From NCBI RefSeq assembly GCF_963678635.1, contig NC_087062.1, forward strand, positions 52,712,473 through 52,776,472: 64,000 bases of DNA, written 5' to 3'. The notes under the pieces were generated by a model. It was not told the origin of the DNA. It did no database searches and worked only from the letters and a program-made list of their open reading frames with translations. The DNA comes from Symsagittifera roscoffensis. Its lineage: Eukaryota; Xenacoelomorpha; Acoela; Convolutidae. Within the stretch, counting starts at the first letter, position 1. Each line of letters starts with the position of its first letter. Made by a program: the position numbers and the translations under genes. Positions 44,690 through 56,000 of this stretch are shown here, piece by piece.

Positions 44690-45140
44690 CGTAGTGCTGA
44701 TTTAAGCTATCCAGAAGAGCGCAAAACTTGGAACTCAAAACGCGTTTTTCTAAATTGGGTTGCTGTTAGGTGAAAAACGATGAACACGAAATTTGCTTCA
44801 AAGTTTAGCAGACTAATAGTGCATTTTGTTTGCGAAATTCGGACCCAAAATGTTACTCCAAAAACCGATCATTTTGGTTTATTCAGTCGATTAAAAATTA
44901 AGTTATAATTACTGCGATAATTACTGACAGAACTTTGTCAAAATGAGCGTAAAATCTCGGAAAAATAAATAAGTTAAATTAGTTTTCTTTCAAAGCCAAT
45001 AAATCTCATTTTTACTATATACAACACCTATTTTTTTGAAAACTGTTTTTGAACGAATTGCGTAATTTATTATACCCTTCTTAAACTTTGTTGAGCTGCT
45101 TGGAAGGCCTACTTTGATATAGTTTTGTCAGTGTGGGTTG
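44690..45140 (+). repeat. Dispersed repeat family R (copy 1)
   Basis: This interspersed repeat begins GTGCTGATTTAAGCTATCC and includes GCATTTTGTTTGCGAAATTC and ACTGACAGAACTTTGTCA. Other copies are at 50677-50960 (plus), about 49915-50035 (minus, partial) and about 54790-54920 plus 57040-57210 (minus, split by a dead LINE). No coding capacity was seen. Confidence 0.55.
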
Positions 45141-45259
45141 ACAAAACTAAATTAAATTTCTAGCGATCAGTCGGTTCATTTTCACAACCAAATTAATTTT
45201 CTAGCGATCAGTCGGTTCATTTTAATGTCTTATTTTTAATTTCGCTTTTAATCGCCAAC

Positions 45260-46288
45260 ATGTTTGACCTCGAAACTTTCCGAAATTTGAACGACGAATT
45301 GAAATACGAGCTGTATAAAGACTTGGTCGAAAATGTTACTTATTTTAAACGAATTATCGAAAACTTAACTGTATCAACGAAAGAGGAAGAAAGAGGAAAC
45401 AAATTTATTGATCTAGAAAATTTTAAAAACACGGGCAATTCGAAAATTACAGAAAACAAATTTGAAAATGAATGGAGCAAGATTGGAACTCGGAGCAGAA
45501 ATCAGAACAAACGAAGCGAAAATAACCAAGAAAGCAAGAATAACCAAGAAATCAAAATACAAGCAACCAATATTCAAGAAGAAAAATTCGACCAGCAACG
45601 AAAACATTTATTTTTACCACGAGAAGGAGAATATTCTGGCCTATTACTGGGAGACTCAATTGTTAACAGAATCACTGGGGAACAAATATCGGAAAATGTG
45701 TTGGCGAGAGGATTTGGTGGGCACAAAATTTCTGCATTGCTGGAACGCGTGAGAAACAGTAAATCGCGACATTTTAAACATTTAACTACGCTAATTGGAA
45801 TAAATGACTGCCTCTCAAGTGATTTCGACGCGAAGGAAGCCGTGAGTAGCTTGGAAAAACTAATTTATCTCATAAATCATAAATTCTCCCCAGAAACAAT
45901 TTCACTATGTACTGTAACTCCCTTAGGCGCTTTCAGAAAAGATTTTAATCCAAATGTACAGAAGCTAAACAAGCAAATTCTTAATTTAGTACGGAATGTA
46001 AAAGACTTGGGCGAAGTAAAATTGGATATTTTAGACATAAACAAAAATTTTAGTCAAAATACCGATGCGCTTAGCTCGGATGGTTTGCATCCTTCTGATG
46101 GGGGTGTTGAAATTTTGGTGCAAAGTTTTAGAGATTCTTTTAGAGGTTCTGATATTAATGCAAACACATGTGAGATTACAACCCGCCCCAGAATGAAGCA
46201 AACCCAACAATCATCAAATTTAGATCCAAAAACGGCAGAAATGTTACAATTTTTCCTAAACGGTGCAAAATTTTTTAGGAAATACTAG
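45260..46288 (+). CDS. LINE-D ORF1: SGNH/GDSL esterase-type protein (342 residues)
   Basis: The N-terminal 125 residues are charged and low-complexity (many Asn, Glu and Lys), with a short possible coiled part at the start. From about residue 127 an SGNH hydrolase fold is visible: LLLGDSIVNR (catalytic Ser block), ARGFGGHK (Gly block), IGINDC (Asn block) and DGLHPSDGG (Asp/His block). Esterase ORF1 proteins occur in CR1-group LINEs, where they assist the RNP or target lipids; the exact role is unsettled. The C-terminus carries a further 60 residues without motif. ATG at 45260 is the first in frame. Confidence 0.85.
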   Translation: MFDLETFRNLNDELKYELYKDLVENVTYFKRIIENLTVSTKEEERGNKFIDLENFKNTGNSKITENKFENEWSKIGTRSRNQNKRSENNQESKNNQEIKIQATNIQEEKFDQQRKHLFLPREGEYSGLLLGDSIVNRITGEQISENVLARGFGGHKISALLERVRNSKSRHFKHLTTLIGINDCLSSDFDAKEAVSSLEKLIYLINHKFSPETISLCTVTPLGAFRKDFNPNVQKLNKQILNLVRNVKDLGEVKLDILDINKNFSQNTDALSSDGLHPSDGGVEILVQSFRDSFRGSDINANTCEITTRPRMKQTQQSSNLDPKTAEMLQFFLNGAKFFRKY

Positions 46289-46344
46289 TTTCGCATTTTT
46301 TCTTGGTGCAAACTTTGGCGATTTTTTAATTTATTTAACTTATT

Positions 46345-46548
46345 ATGCTGAATATTAAATTCTGGTTGTTATGTGCAATTTTTCTAATTTCCAAGGCTCA
46401 GATGGAATTTAAAGAAAAAACTAGCCAGCAAAAGATATTATCATCGAAATGTGGGATAAATGAGCGGAGAGCTACCACACTGACTCATCTTTTCCTTTTC
46501 GCGTTGTAACTGACCCAAAGTGGGGATGTTGAAAAAAACCCTGGTCCT
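46345..46548 (+). other. LINE-D leader: signal-peptide-like start, in-frame TAA, 2A-like motif
   Basis: A 54-codon frame starts at ATG 46345 in the same frame as ORF2, 57 bases after ORF1. It begins MLNIKFWLLCAIFLISKAQ, which looks like a secretory signal sequence. It runs to a TAA at 46507-46509. Immediately after the stop, still in frame, comes LTQSGDVEKNPGP (46510-46548), a full-consensus 2A ribosome-skipping motif. The residues before the stop (THLFLFAL) fit the hydrophobic lead-in of a 2A peptide. The TAA thus splits what was probably one reading frame: leader, 2A, ORF2. Either this copy lost it by one mutation or the stop is bypassed. Confidence 0.7.
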
Positions 46549-49518
46549 ATTGAAACCATTGAAACAGTCTACGGTATCTGCTCAAAAAATTGTGCAAATC
46601 TTAAATTTGTTCATTTGAATTTTCAAAGTATTATTAGAAAACGGATGCAATTGAAAAAATTTCTTGATGATATGGGCGAAAATACAATTATAGGAATTTC
46701 CGAAACGTGGCTTAAAAAAGAAGATAGTGACAATTTATGGAATTTCCAACCTAGAACGCATGCGATGTTCAGATATGATAGGCAATCAGCGGTAAAAAAG
46801 AAAGGCGGTGGCGTTTTGTTATATATACCAGTCAAATTGGCTCCGAAATTGAGGCCTGATTTAAATTTATTTGATAAAGAAAAATATGAGTCAGTGTGGG
46901 TTGAGTGCAAATCTACATTTAACATTTCGAGTAAAGAAAAAATGTTAGTTAATTTGTGTTATAACCCAAGCAGATCAAACTTTATTGATTTTTTGGAACA
47001 ATTAACGCTTAACATAGATAATGCATTTTCAGTTTCTAATAAAATTACGCTTCTGGGTGATTATAACATAAATTATCTGGATAGCAAAGAAAAAAAAAAT
47101 TTAGATTCTATAATTATTCCATATGGATTGAAGGTTTTTTGTCCAAACGATGAGACCAGAATTAGTTCCTCAACAAAAACTCATATCGACTACATAATCA
47201 GTGACTATGAAACAAACGGCATTGAATTTTGTTTTGATACACCTTATAAAACTGACCATTTTGCTTCATTTATTTTGACGGATATAAAATGCGGCAAAAT
47301 TTTACCGAGGATAATTTCGACTTTCAATAAGAAAAATTATCAGAAAAATGAATTTTGCAATTCACTCTCCGCTCTTCCTTGGTATCTCTTATATCAATGT
47401 ACAGACGCACAAAACATGTTCTCGACGATGATTTATTTAATTTCTTGTGCTCTACAGCAACATGCTCCTATCGAAAAAAAGTTTGTTTGTAATTTTAAAC
47501 CAAAAAACGTGTTGAAAACGGAATGGTTCGATTCAGAATGTCAGCAATTGTTGACTAAGAAACAGAATTCACTCAGATCATATCGCAGTCAAAGCACAAG
47601 CGATAATTGGTCAAAAAACCAGTTTTTACGTAATCAAATGAGCCAATTGATTAGAAGTAAACAACTCGATCATTCAAAAAATTGTTTTTCACTTCTCAGC
47701 ACTATCCAACAAAAATGGAAATATATTAACCAAGTTAGAGGTACATGTTCTGGCAACAATCGAATTACAGTTCTACGAAATTCCTTCAGTGAAATGATAA
47801 CCCAAGACAAAAAAATTGCCAATCATTTAAATTATATTTTTTCAAACTTAGGCGAATTTTTCGGCGCTAAAAAGCCTCCGAATTACAACAAATCTGTCTC
47901 TGAATCTGCACCTTTTCATTTTCAACACATTACAGTGAAGCAATGCTTTGATATAGTTCGAAAAATCAATGTTAGAAAACCTCTCGGACCTTGTACCGTA
48001 CCTGCTTGGGCAATCATTGACGGTCAATCAGTTATAGTTCCACATTTAACTTTTGTCATAAATACTTGCTTAGATGAGAACATTTTCCCGATCGAACTGA
48101 AAAAAGCAAACGTAACCCCTTTGTTTAAAAAAGATGACCCAATGGATGCAAAAAATTATCGGCCAATATCAATAACTTGTGCTTTTTCTAAAATTTTTGA
48201 AAAAATTTTACATGCCCAAATAACAGAACATCTTGACAAATTTCAAATAATGACACCATTTCAATTCGGATTTCGCAAAAACATTTCAACACAAGATGCT
48301 CTTGTTTATGTGACAGAAAGTATTCGAAATCAAATAGATTCAAAAAAAATCGTACATGCAGCTTTATTAGATCTGTCCAAGGCTTTTGATTCTATTTCGC
48401 ATGAAGTTTTAATTGAAAAAATGCTTTCTCTCGGTTTTTCAAATGGAGCAAATGCTTTAATTGCTAGCTTCCTAAACAAACGTATTCAAAGAGTAAACGT
48501 CAATGGAATTTTTTCAGACTGGATTGAAATAAAACGAGGTGTCCCACAAGGAACGGTACTTGGTCCGTTGTTGTTCAATTTATATGTTAATGGCATACAA
48601 GAGCGATTATATGAAGGTTGTACTTTAGTTCAATATGCTGACGACTGTATGGTTTTTTCCTCTTCTATAATTTCTGAGGATGCTTTGAATCGATTGCAAA
48701 AATCACTCAATAATCTAACGGAATTTTTTGCAGAGAACCAATTGAATCTGAATGCATCTAAATCGGAATTTATAACATTTTGTCAAAAAAATGATAGCAA
48801 AAATGTGGATACTGATAAACTAGTAGTTAGTGGGCATTTTGTAGCCAAAAAATCAGAATGCAAATATTTAGGCATAATTCTTGATTCAAGTTTATCTTTT
48901 CATGCTCAAATCAAAACAATTCTCCAAAAAATGGCCCAAGGGATTAAAACTATTGATACAATTGGACAACAACTGCCGACATTATCATTAGTTGCCTTGC
49001 TTCATTGTCTTGTTTTATCACATTTAGATTATTCAGCAATTTTTTTACAACAAATTAATGCTACTTTGATGCTATCTTTGGAGAAACAGTTGAACTGGGC
49101 GCTAAAAAGAACATATTTCAGATCGAAATTTAAATCTTCTTCCCTTCTTCGCATTAGCAAATCGTTCATTGGAATCGAGAAAAGAATTGAGTTAAAGTGT
49201 ATAACATACTTATACCAATATCTTTCAAACAAAAAGAAGGCTTTTGAAAATACACTGAGACTACCGACTGCCAATTATAGGCTCAACGAAAGAACGAAAC
49301 AAATTATTTTTGACAAACATTGTTCGACTGCTTCTCTACAAAAATCATTTTTTCATTTGACTTCTAAGAAATGGAATTCACTGCCCATAATTTTGCGCAA
49401 TTTAGAAAAATCGAAAACAGAATTCAAGAAAAAATTGAAAGAATTTTACGTGAGTGAATTGAGAAACAATCCTATATGTACTAATACAAATACGTGGCGT
49501 GATTTCCGTTTTTGCTAG
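46510..49518 (+). CDS. LINE-D ORF2: endonuclease-reverse transcriptase
   Basis: This is the target-primed reverse transcription enzyme. The frame is open from the codon after the TAA at 46507. The first in-frame ATG after the 2A motif comes only inside the endonuclease domain (KRM near 46642), so natural initiation is expected upstream through the 2A leader. The endonuclease has LNFQS, ISETWL, LLGDYN and TDHF. The RT has NYRPISITCAFSKIFEKIL, FGFRKNISTQ, LDLSKAFDSISH, KRGVPQGTVLGPLLFNLY and the catalytic YADD (about 48634-48645). A C-terminal region follows (KKWNSLPIILRNLEKS) and ends DFRFC. No frameshift was seen in 3 kb. Apart from the upstream TAA the copy looks recent. Confidence 0.85.
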   Translation: MTQSGDVEKNPGPIETIETVYGICSKNCANLKFVHLNFQSIIRKRMQLKKFLDDMGENTIIGISETWLKKEDSDNLWNFQPRTHAMFRYDRQSAVKKKGGGVLLYIPVKLAPKLRPDLNLFDKEKYESVWVECKSTFNISSKEKMLVNLCYNPSRSNFIDFLEQLTLNIDNAFSVSNKITLLGDYNINYLDSKEKKNLDSIIIPYGLKVFCPNDETRISSSTKTHIDYIISDYETNGIEFCFDTPYKTDHFASFILTDIKCGKILPRIISTFNKKNYQKNEFCNSLSALPWYLLYQCTDAQNMFSTMIYLISCALQQHAPIEKKFVCNFKPKNVLKTEWFDSECQQLLTKKQNSLRSYRSQSTSDNWSKNQFLRNQMSQLIRSKQLDHSKNCFSLLSTIQQKWKYINQVRGTCSGNNRITVLRNSFSEMITQDKKIANHLNYIFSNLGEFFGAKKPPNYNKSVSESAPFHFQHITVKQCFDIVRKINVRKPLGPCTVPAWAIIDGQSVIVPHLTFVINTCLDENIFPIELKKANVTPLFKKDDPMDAKNYRPISITCAFSKIFEKILHAQITEHLDKFQIMTPFQFGFRKNISTQDALVYVTESIRNQIDSKKIVHAALLDLSKAFDSISHEVLIEKMLSLGFSNGANALIASFLNKRIQRVNVNGIFSDWIEIKRGVPQGTVLGPLLFNLYVNGIQERLYEGCTLVQYADDCMVFSSSIISEDALNRLQKSLNNLTEFFAENQLNLNASKSEFITFCQKNDSKNVDTDKLVVSGHFVAKKSECKYLGIILDSSLSFHAQIKTILQKMAQGIKTIDTIGQQLPTLSLVALLHCLVLSHLDYSAIFLQQINATLMLSLEKQLNWALKRTYFRSKFKSSSLLRISKSFIGIEKRIELKCITYLYQYLSNKKKAFENTLRLPTANYRLNERTKQIIFDKHCSTASLQKSFFHLTSKKWNSLPIILRNLEKSKTEFKKKLKEFYVSELRNNPICTNTNTWRDFRFC

Positions 49519-50046
49519 TTCTATATGTTTTAATTCAGTTTAATTTTTCACACATTGCTTGAAAGAGAAACTGTATATACTCTGTATATACGCTGTATAA
49601 TTGGACTATCTGTAAAATTGTTTGTAAAGTTTTATTACCAGCTTGTTCCTAATTCTTAAACCTTTATTTTTCTATAGTATCCGAAACTTCATATACTTTA
49701 ATCAACCAATTTCCGAACTGTAACCGATTTTGTTTTTTTTGTTTTGTTTATTGCTTGTTTTCTGATGTTTTGTTTTTGTTTGATGTAACCAATGAATTTA
49801 TAACCAATTTTATTATTTACACTTTGCTACACTGATGCCTCGGCTCTTTATTGTATAGTATTTCAAGTGTTCTTTCTTCTTCTTCTTCTTCTTCTTCGGT
49901 AATTGATACAGAAGTTTTAGCTTATTTTTGAGCGACTAAAAGCCAAAAATGATCCGTTTTTGGGGTAAAATGTTGTCTCCTAGTTTCGCAAAACAGTACC
50001 ATTTTATAAATCTGGTAACATTTAAAATTTTGTCTTCAGGCTAGAA
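49519..50046 (+). other. Between LINE-D and mrpl11
   Basis: This holds the LINE-D 3' UTR, a (TTC)8 run at 49874-49897 and then a minus-strand piece of repeat family R (about 49915-50035). The mrpl11 promoter and 5' UTR must lie here or in a skipped 5' exon; TTGTCTTCAG just before the ATG could be an acceptor. Confidence 0.5.
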
Positions 50047-50070
50047 ATGTCGAAAAAGTTTGGGACAGCG
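50047..50070 (+). CDS. mrpl11: mrpl11 exon 1 (MSKKFGTA)
   Basis: This tiny 24-base coding exon, ATG to GCG, is followed by donor GTAAGC. It was chosen because it supplies a start, keeps phase 0 and its sequence fits the short MSK-type L11 start. It is the least certain exon. The next intron is 74 bp (50071-50144). Confidence 0.65.
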
Positions 50071-53000
50071 GTAAGCAATGCTCAAATATCAGTTACAGAG
50101 ATTTATCTGCGGTGCTAGAGGATGATATCATTTGACCCTTTCAGTCGCTGAAAACTCCACGGAAGTTTCTAGCTGGGAAGAAGAAAGAGTTGAGCAGTGT
50201 GATCAAGACTGTTTTGCCAGCTGGCATGGCCGCTCCTGCTCCCCCTCTGGGACCCATGTTAGGACAAGTTAGTTAAGCTTGGTTAATCCAGTCATCAAAA
50301 TGATTTCAAGTCTTGATTAATCCAGTCTTCAAACTTTTTGTCAAAATTCTTCTGGACTTTCTCTCGTGGTTTATGTGGCGATGTTCTCTTTCGTCATTTT
50401 TGGGGAGGTAAGATGACTTAAGTGGCTAATGTATCCGACTAAAGATTGTGGTTATTTTTGACTTCAGAGGAATAGTCTTGACAGATAGTCTTGTCTATCA
50501 TCACATCACATGACCTCGTTTTTGTATTTTTTGAAGCCACTGGTGTTGGTGTTTTTTTTGACAAATACGGCCTAAATCCGAAACTGGGCAATGCAGAGCA
50601 GATTAATTATTGACTTGTTTCTATAACATTTTCAATTATCCTGTGCCTTGAAAACCTTTTGGTCTAGTATACACTGCTGATTTAAATTATCCGGACAATT
50701 TAAAACTTGAAATTTGAAACGCTTTGTTCTCATATTGGATGATTTTAGACAAAAAATGATGAAGATCAACCTTGCTTCAAATTTTAACCGATTTGATATA
50801 GTGCAATTTGTTTTTGCAAAACTCAGATTAAAATATTACCCTGAAAATTACAACAATTTTGGGCGTTTGTAGTCAATTATAAAATTATTCCAAACCTATT
50901 AGTTCCTTTACTGACAAAACCATATCACTACAAGCCTCTCATGTAGCCCAACAGTATTAAAACAGGGTATATTTTTCTCAGCTCTTCTGAAACATATTTA
51001 TCTATTACATCTATTATCTCTTCATCTATTATCTATTATATATTTAAATGCGGGCTTCACTATCTCACCATGTTTAAGCTTTTTCAACGTATTATTTTTG
51101 CATGTTTAAGCTATATCGTATATTGCAATGGTTAAGAATTTTTTTTCGATTTTCCAATTTGATTTTAGTGGTTACTTTACCAAGCTTAGGTTAAGCAGCC
51201 CAATATCGAATTAGGGGTTGCAAATTTGGCTTCCAATTTTGAATGTCCGAATCATTTTAGTTAACGAGAAAAGACGATTTTTGAGATTTTTTCAAAAATT
51301 TTCAGAAATTTTAAATAAAAAAATAATTTACAAAACTTGAAGTTCCGAACCCTGTAGTTGGGTGCTGTCGGAGTACTCTAAGGAGTTACAAATCTTGCTT
51401 CCAAATATGACTGTTCAAATCCTTGTAGTTTTCGAGATATGACGTTTTTTGTGATTTTTTCAAAATTTTTCTGAAAACTTAAATTATTATTAGTTTTTAA
51501 AAATCTATTATATATTTAAATACGGGCTTCACTATCTCGCCATGTTTTAGCTTTTTCAACGTATTATTTTTGCATTTTTAAGCTATATCGTATATTGCAA
51601 TGGTTAAGAATTTTTTTCGATTTTTTTCCAATTTGATTTTAGTGGTTATTTTACCAAGCTTAGGTTAAGCAGCCCAATATCGAATTAGGGGTCGCGAATT
51701 TGGCCTCCAATTTTGAATGCCCGAATCATTTTAGTTAACGAGATAAGACGATTTTTGAGATTTTTTCAAAAATTTTCAGAAATTTTGAATAACAAAATAA
51801 TTTACAAAACTTGAAGTTCCCAACCCTGTAGTTGGGTGCTGTCGGAGTACTCTAAGGAGTTACAAATCTTGCCTCCAAATATGACTGTTCAAATCCTTGT
51901 AGTTTTCGAGATATGACTTTTTTTGTGATTTTTTCAAAATTTTTCAGAAAACTTAAATTATTATTAGTTTTTAAAAATCTGAAATTACCAACCCTGTAGT
52001 TAAGTCCTGTCGGAGTACACAAAATTTTTCAGAAAACTTAAATTATTAGTATTATTAGTTAGGTCTGTCGGAGTACTCTCAAAGATTGCGAATTTTTCCT
52101 CCAAGTATGACTCCTCAATTCTTTGTAGTTTTCGAGATATGACGTTTTTTGCGATTTTTTCAAAATTTTTCAGAAACTTGAATTATTTCTTTTCTTTAAA
52201 AATTTGAAATTCCCAACCCTGTAGTTAGGTCCTGTCAAAGTACTCTCAAGGATTGCGAATCTTGCCTCCAAATATCACTGCTCAATTCTTTGTAGTTTTC
52301 GAGATGTGACGTTTTTTGTGATTTTTTCAAAGTTTTCAGAAAGTTAAAATTAATTAATTTTAAAAATTTGAAATTCCTAACTGTATAATTCGGTGTTGTC
52401 AGGGTACTCTAAAGAGTTGCAAATCTTGCCACATGCGACTGCTAAACGCGACTGCTCAAATGCTTTTAGTTTCCGAGATGTGACGTTTTTCGATTTTTTA
52501 AAAAAATTTGTCAAAGATTTATCTACAAAGAAATTCAAAAAATTCGAAACTACTAACTTGATGAAGATACAACCTTATTGTCAGCGTACACCCAGGCGTC
52601 TCAAATCATCCCTCTTAATATGAATGCTCAAATCCTTTTAGTTTCCGAGATAAGACGTTTTTTTTTTTTCAATTTTTTTTTTTGGGAATCTTAGGTTTAA
52701 AAAAGTTCACAAAATTTTGGATTCTTAACCCTATAGTATGGTGCTCTCAGGGAGTCTCAGTGTTTACAAATCTGGCTTCCAAATTTCTCCAGAGGCCCAA
52801 TAAGTTTCCGAGATGACGCTTTTAAAATGGGAATTCAAAAAAAATTTAAAAGTTCGAAATTGCCAAACCTGTAATTAGGTGCAGTCAGAGCACACTAAAA
52901 GTTTGCAGATGTTGTTTGCAATATATGCGGTTTTTTTCATGAGTTGTCGAAAAATTTCGAAGCACCGAAGTCTTTCTGTACTTGTGAAAGTTTGTTTCAA

Positions 53001-56000
53001 GCAATTAATTTTGTCAACTTTTCGTCCCAAAAGCTATTCGTCGAGAATGCTAGTTATATATTTAAATGCGGGCTTCACTATCTCGCCATGGTTAAGCTTT
53101 TTCAACGTATTATTTTTGCATGTTTAAGCTATATCGTATATTGCAATGGTTATGATTTTTTTTTGATTTTCCAGCTCAATTTCAATGTTTATTTTACCAA
53201 GTTTGAAATTAGCAACCCAATATGGGGATGCTGTCAGGGCTTCCTCAGGTGTTGCGATTGTGGCCTCCATATATGAGTTACCAAATCTATTTAGTTTACG
53301 AGATACGGCAATTTTCGAGATTTTTCAACAGTTTAAAAAAAGTAACTTGAAAAGTATTTACAAAATATGAAATTCTGAACCCTGTACTTGGGTGCTGTCA
53401 GGGTACTCTGAGGGATTGCGAATCTTGCCTCCAAATCTCACTTCTCTAATCTTTGACGTTTTTTTACGATTTTTTCAAACAAACATAGAGTTTAAAAAAT
53501 TCGAAAATTTTGAAGTTCTCAATCCTGTTATTGGAAACTGCGAAGGTACTCTCAGGGCTCGCGACTCTTGCCTCTGAATGTGACTGCTCAAATCCTTGTA
53601 GTTTTGGAGATATGACGGTTTTCAGGATTTTTTCTTAAGTTTTTCAAAGAACTCAGATATAGAAAAATTCACTAAAATTGAAGTTCTCATCTCTATAGTG
53701 AGGCTCTGTCAGGGTACTACCAGGATTTGCAATTTTTTTCCTGAAAATGTGACTGCTCAAATCCTTGTACTTTTGAAATATGACGTTTTTGTGATTTTTT
53801 CGAAAAAAATTTCAGAAAACTTGGAACTTGATTTTTTTCAAAATTTGAAATTCCTATTTCTGTAATGGGGGCTGGCAGAGTAATCTCAGGGATTGCGTAT
53901 CTTGCCTCCAAATATGACTGCTCCAATCTTGGTAGTTTTCATGATATGAAGTGTTTTATGATTTCTTTCTAATTTTTCAGAAAACATGGATTATAAAAAG
54001 TTCAAAGGATTTGAATTTCTCAAACTTGTAATTGGGTACTGTGAGGGTGCTCTCAGGAGCGTCATGTTGAAGTGTTGCGTCCAAATGCGACTGCTCTAAT
54101 GCTTTTTGTTTCCGAGATGTGATGTTTGTAGTGTTTTTCTTTATTGTCCAAAGAACTTGGATTTAAAAATTTTCTTTTGATCCCATCTGATGTTATTAGG
54201 GGTTGCGAGTTTTTCCTTTAAGTATGACTGCTTATATACTTGTAGTTTTTGAGATATGACATTTCTATGATTTTTTAAGAGTTTTTTCAGAAAACCTAGT
54301 TTTTTTCACAATTTGTGGAATTCCTAGCCCTGAAGTTGGGGGGCTGTCAGAGTACTCTCAGGGGTTGCGAATCGTGCACCCAAATATGAGTGCTCAACTT
54401 TTTGTAGTTTTCGGGATATGGCACTGTAGTTGACTGTTGTGAGTACTCTGAGAAGTTGCAAATCTTGCGTCCAAATGCGACTGTTCAATTGCTTTTATTT
54501 TTCGAGATGTGACGTTTTCCTGTCATTTAAAAAATTTTCAATGAACTAATATAAAAGAATCACAAAATTGTATGGTTTTCATAATTTGAATAAAAAAAAA
54601 CTTGACTAACTTAACAAAATTTGAAATTACCAACCCTGTGTAATACTTATGTTATGTCAGGAGTACACTCGAAGGATGCAAATATTATTTCCAATATATG
54701 CCGTTTTTATGAGTTGTCATAAATTCGAAGCACCGGAGGTGCTTTACTTCCTAGTTTTCCTTTAATAGCCAAAATAGCCAAAAAATGTAATTTTATTAGC
54801 CACACACTTGGAAATAACACCCTTCTTGATTTTTATTGGTCTACATAAGAGGCTTGCAGTGGTATAGTTTTGTCAGTAAATGAACAAATGGTTTGGAGTA
54901 TTTTTTGAAGAAACATTGTTTTTCACGCACCTGGGGCTGAAATGACAGGCGTACTAAAAATCAAATAAACTATTTCATGGTATCCCGAAGGAGCCAATTC
55001 AGTATTATCGATACGTTTACTGCTAATCAAAAGCTGACACGCAGACCATAAACCAGTCTTTGCCCCTGTTCGCCTCAGGCAGAAAGCGTACACCAAGCAA
55101 GTGAAAAAAAGTGAAATACAAAACAGCTGCACTCAAAAAGCCAGAAAAGGCCTATCAATACCAATCAGCATTAGGAAAGTCATCGCTCAATGTTGAAGTC
55201 GACCTCGACAAAGCGTGGGTCGAATTAAAATCCACGATACAATAAGCAGCTGAAACTACCCTTGGCTTCACTAAACAAAAACCAAGTCCTTGGCTTAGCA
55301 GTGATACAATAAACGTAATTGAAAAACGTGCCAGAGCCAGAAACAAAACGGCAAAGGCAAAATTACGGAAAGAAAATAAGTCTGCATAGACATAAAAACA
55401 TACTACTGTAATATGACCGAAGAACTTGTCCTGGCTGACGAATCAGAAAGCCTTCAAAAAGCATCTTCATTGTAAAGCAGCTAGCAGGCAAAGGAAAACC
55501 CCAGATCGAATCACTGAAAGATTCAAACGGCGGTCTGATAATTGACGCAAAAGAGCTTGTAGAGGAATGGACCCGGCATTTCGAAATACTTCTAAATAGA
55601 CCAGCTCCAGGCCCATTGGAAATGCAATCAATCAGTGCGCAGCCCATAGCAATTGTAAACATAGCAGCCCATAGCTTTTTGGAGGTATCCAATTTCATCC
55701 AAAACTTAACCAAAAACTTTTCTTTTAGCTAACCGATCTCCTTTGTAAAATCTCTGCTTGTAATCGCCTTTGAAGTTTTCAAAGCCGTACTGAAAGTTTG
55801 ACTTAAGCCAGCATGCGACAGGTATGCAAGGAAAAACCAGGCAGGTTTTAAACCCAAACGAGGCTGCCGAGACCATGTTTTCTCAATTCGGTAGATCTTA
55901 GAACTAAGAGAACTTTATAAACGAAACACAAATCTGATATTCATTGATATCCAAAGCAGCGTTCCGTAGTGTAGATAGAGAAAGTTAAAAATTTGCCATG

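Larger units (their letters stand above)
45150..49900 (+). mobile_element. LINE-D: almost intact two-ORF non-LTR retrotransposon with 2A-like peptide
   Basis: Parts in order: a 41-bp tandem repeat in the 5' region (CTAGCGATCAGTCGGTTCAT at 45160 and 45201); ORF1 with an SGNH esterase domain (45260-46288); a short leader frame ending in a stop just before a 2A-like peptide (46345-46548); ORF2 with endonuclease and RT, open to 49518; and a 3' UTR ending near a (TTC)8 microsatellite (49874-49897). The esterase ORF1, apurinic-type endonuclease and microsatellite end suit the CR1/L2 group. The only visible defect is the in-frame TAA at 46507. It lies between ELOVL and mrpl11, in their orientation. 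Confidence 0.85.

Noticed and set aside
51038-54720. Regularly repeated array considered as a CRISPR
   Set aside because: The genome is an animal's. Units are diverged, vary in length and lack unique spacers between identical short repeats.
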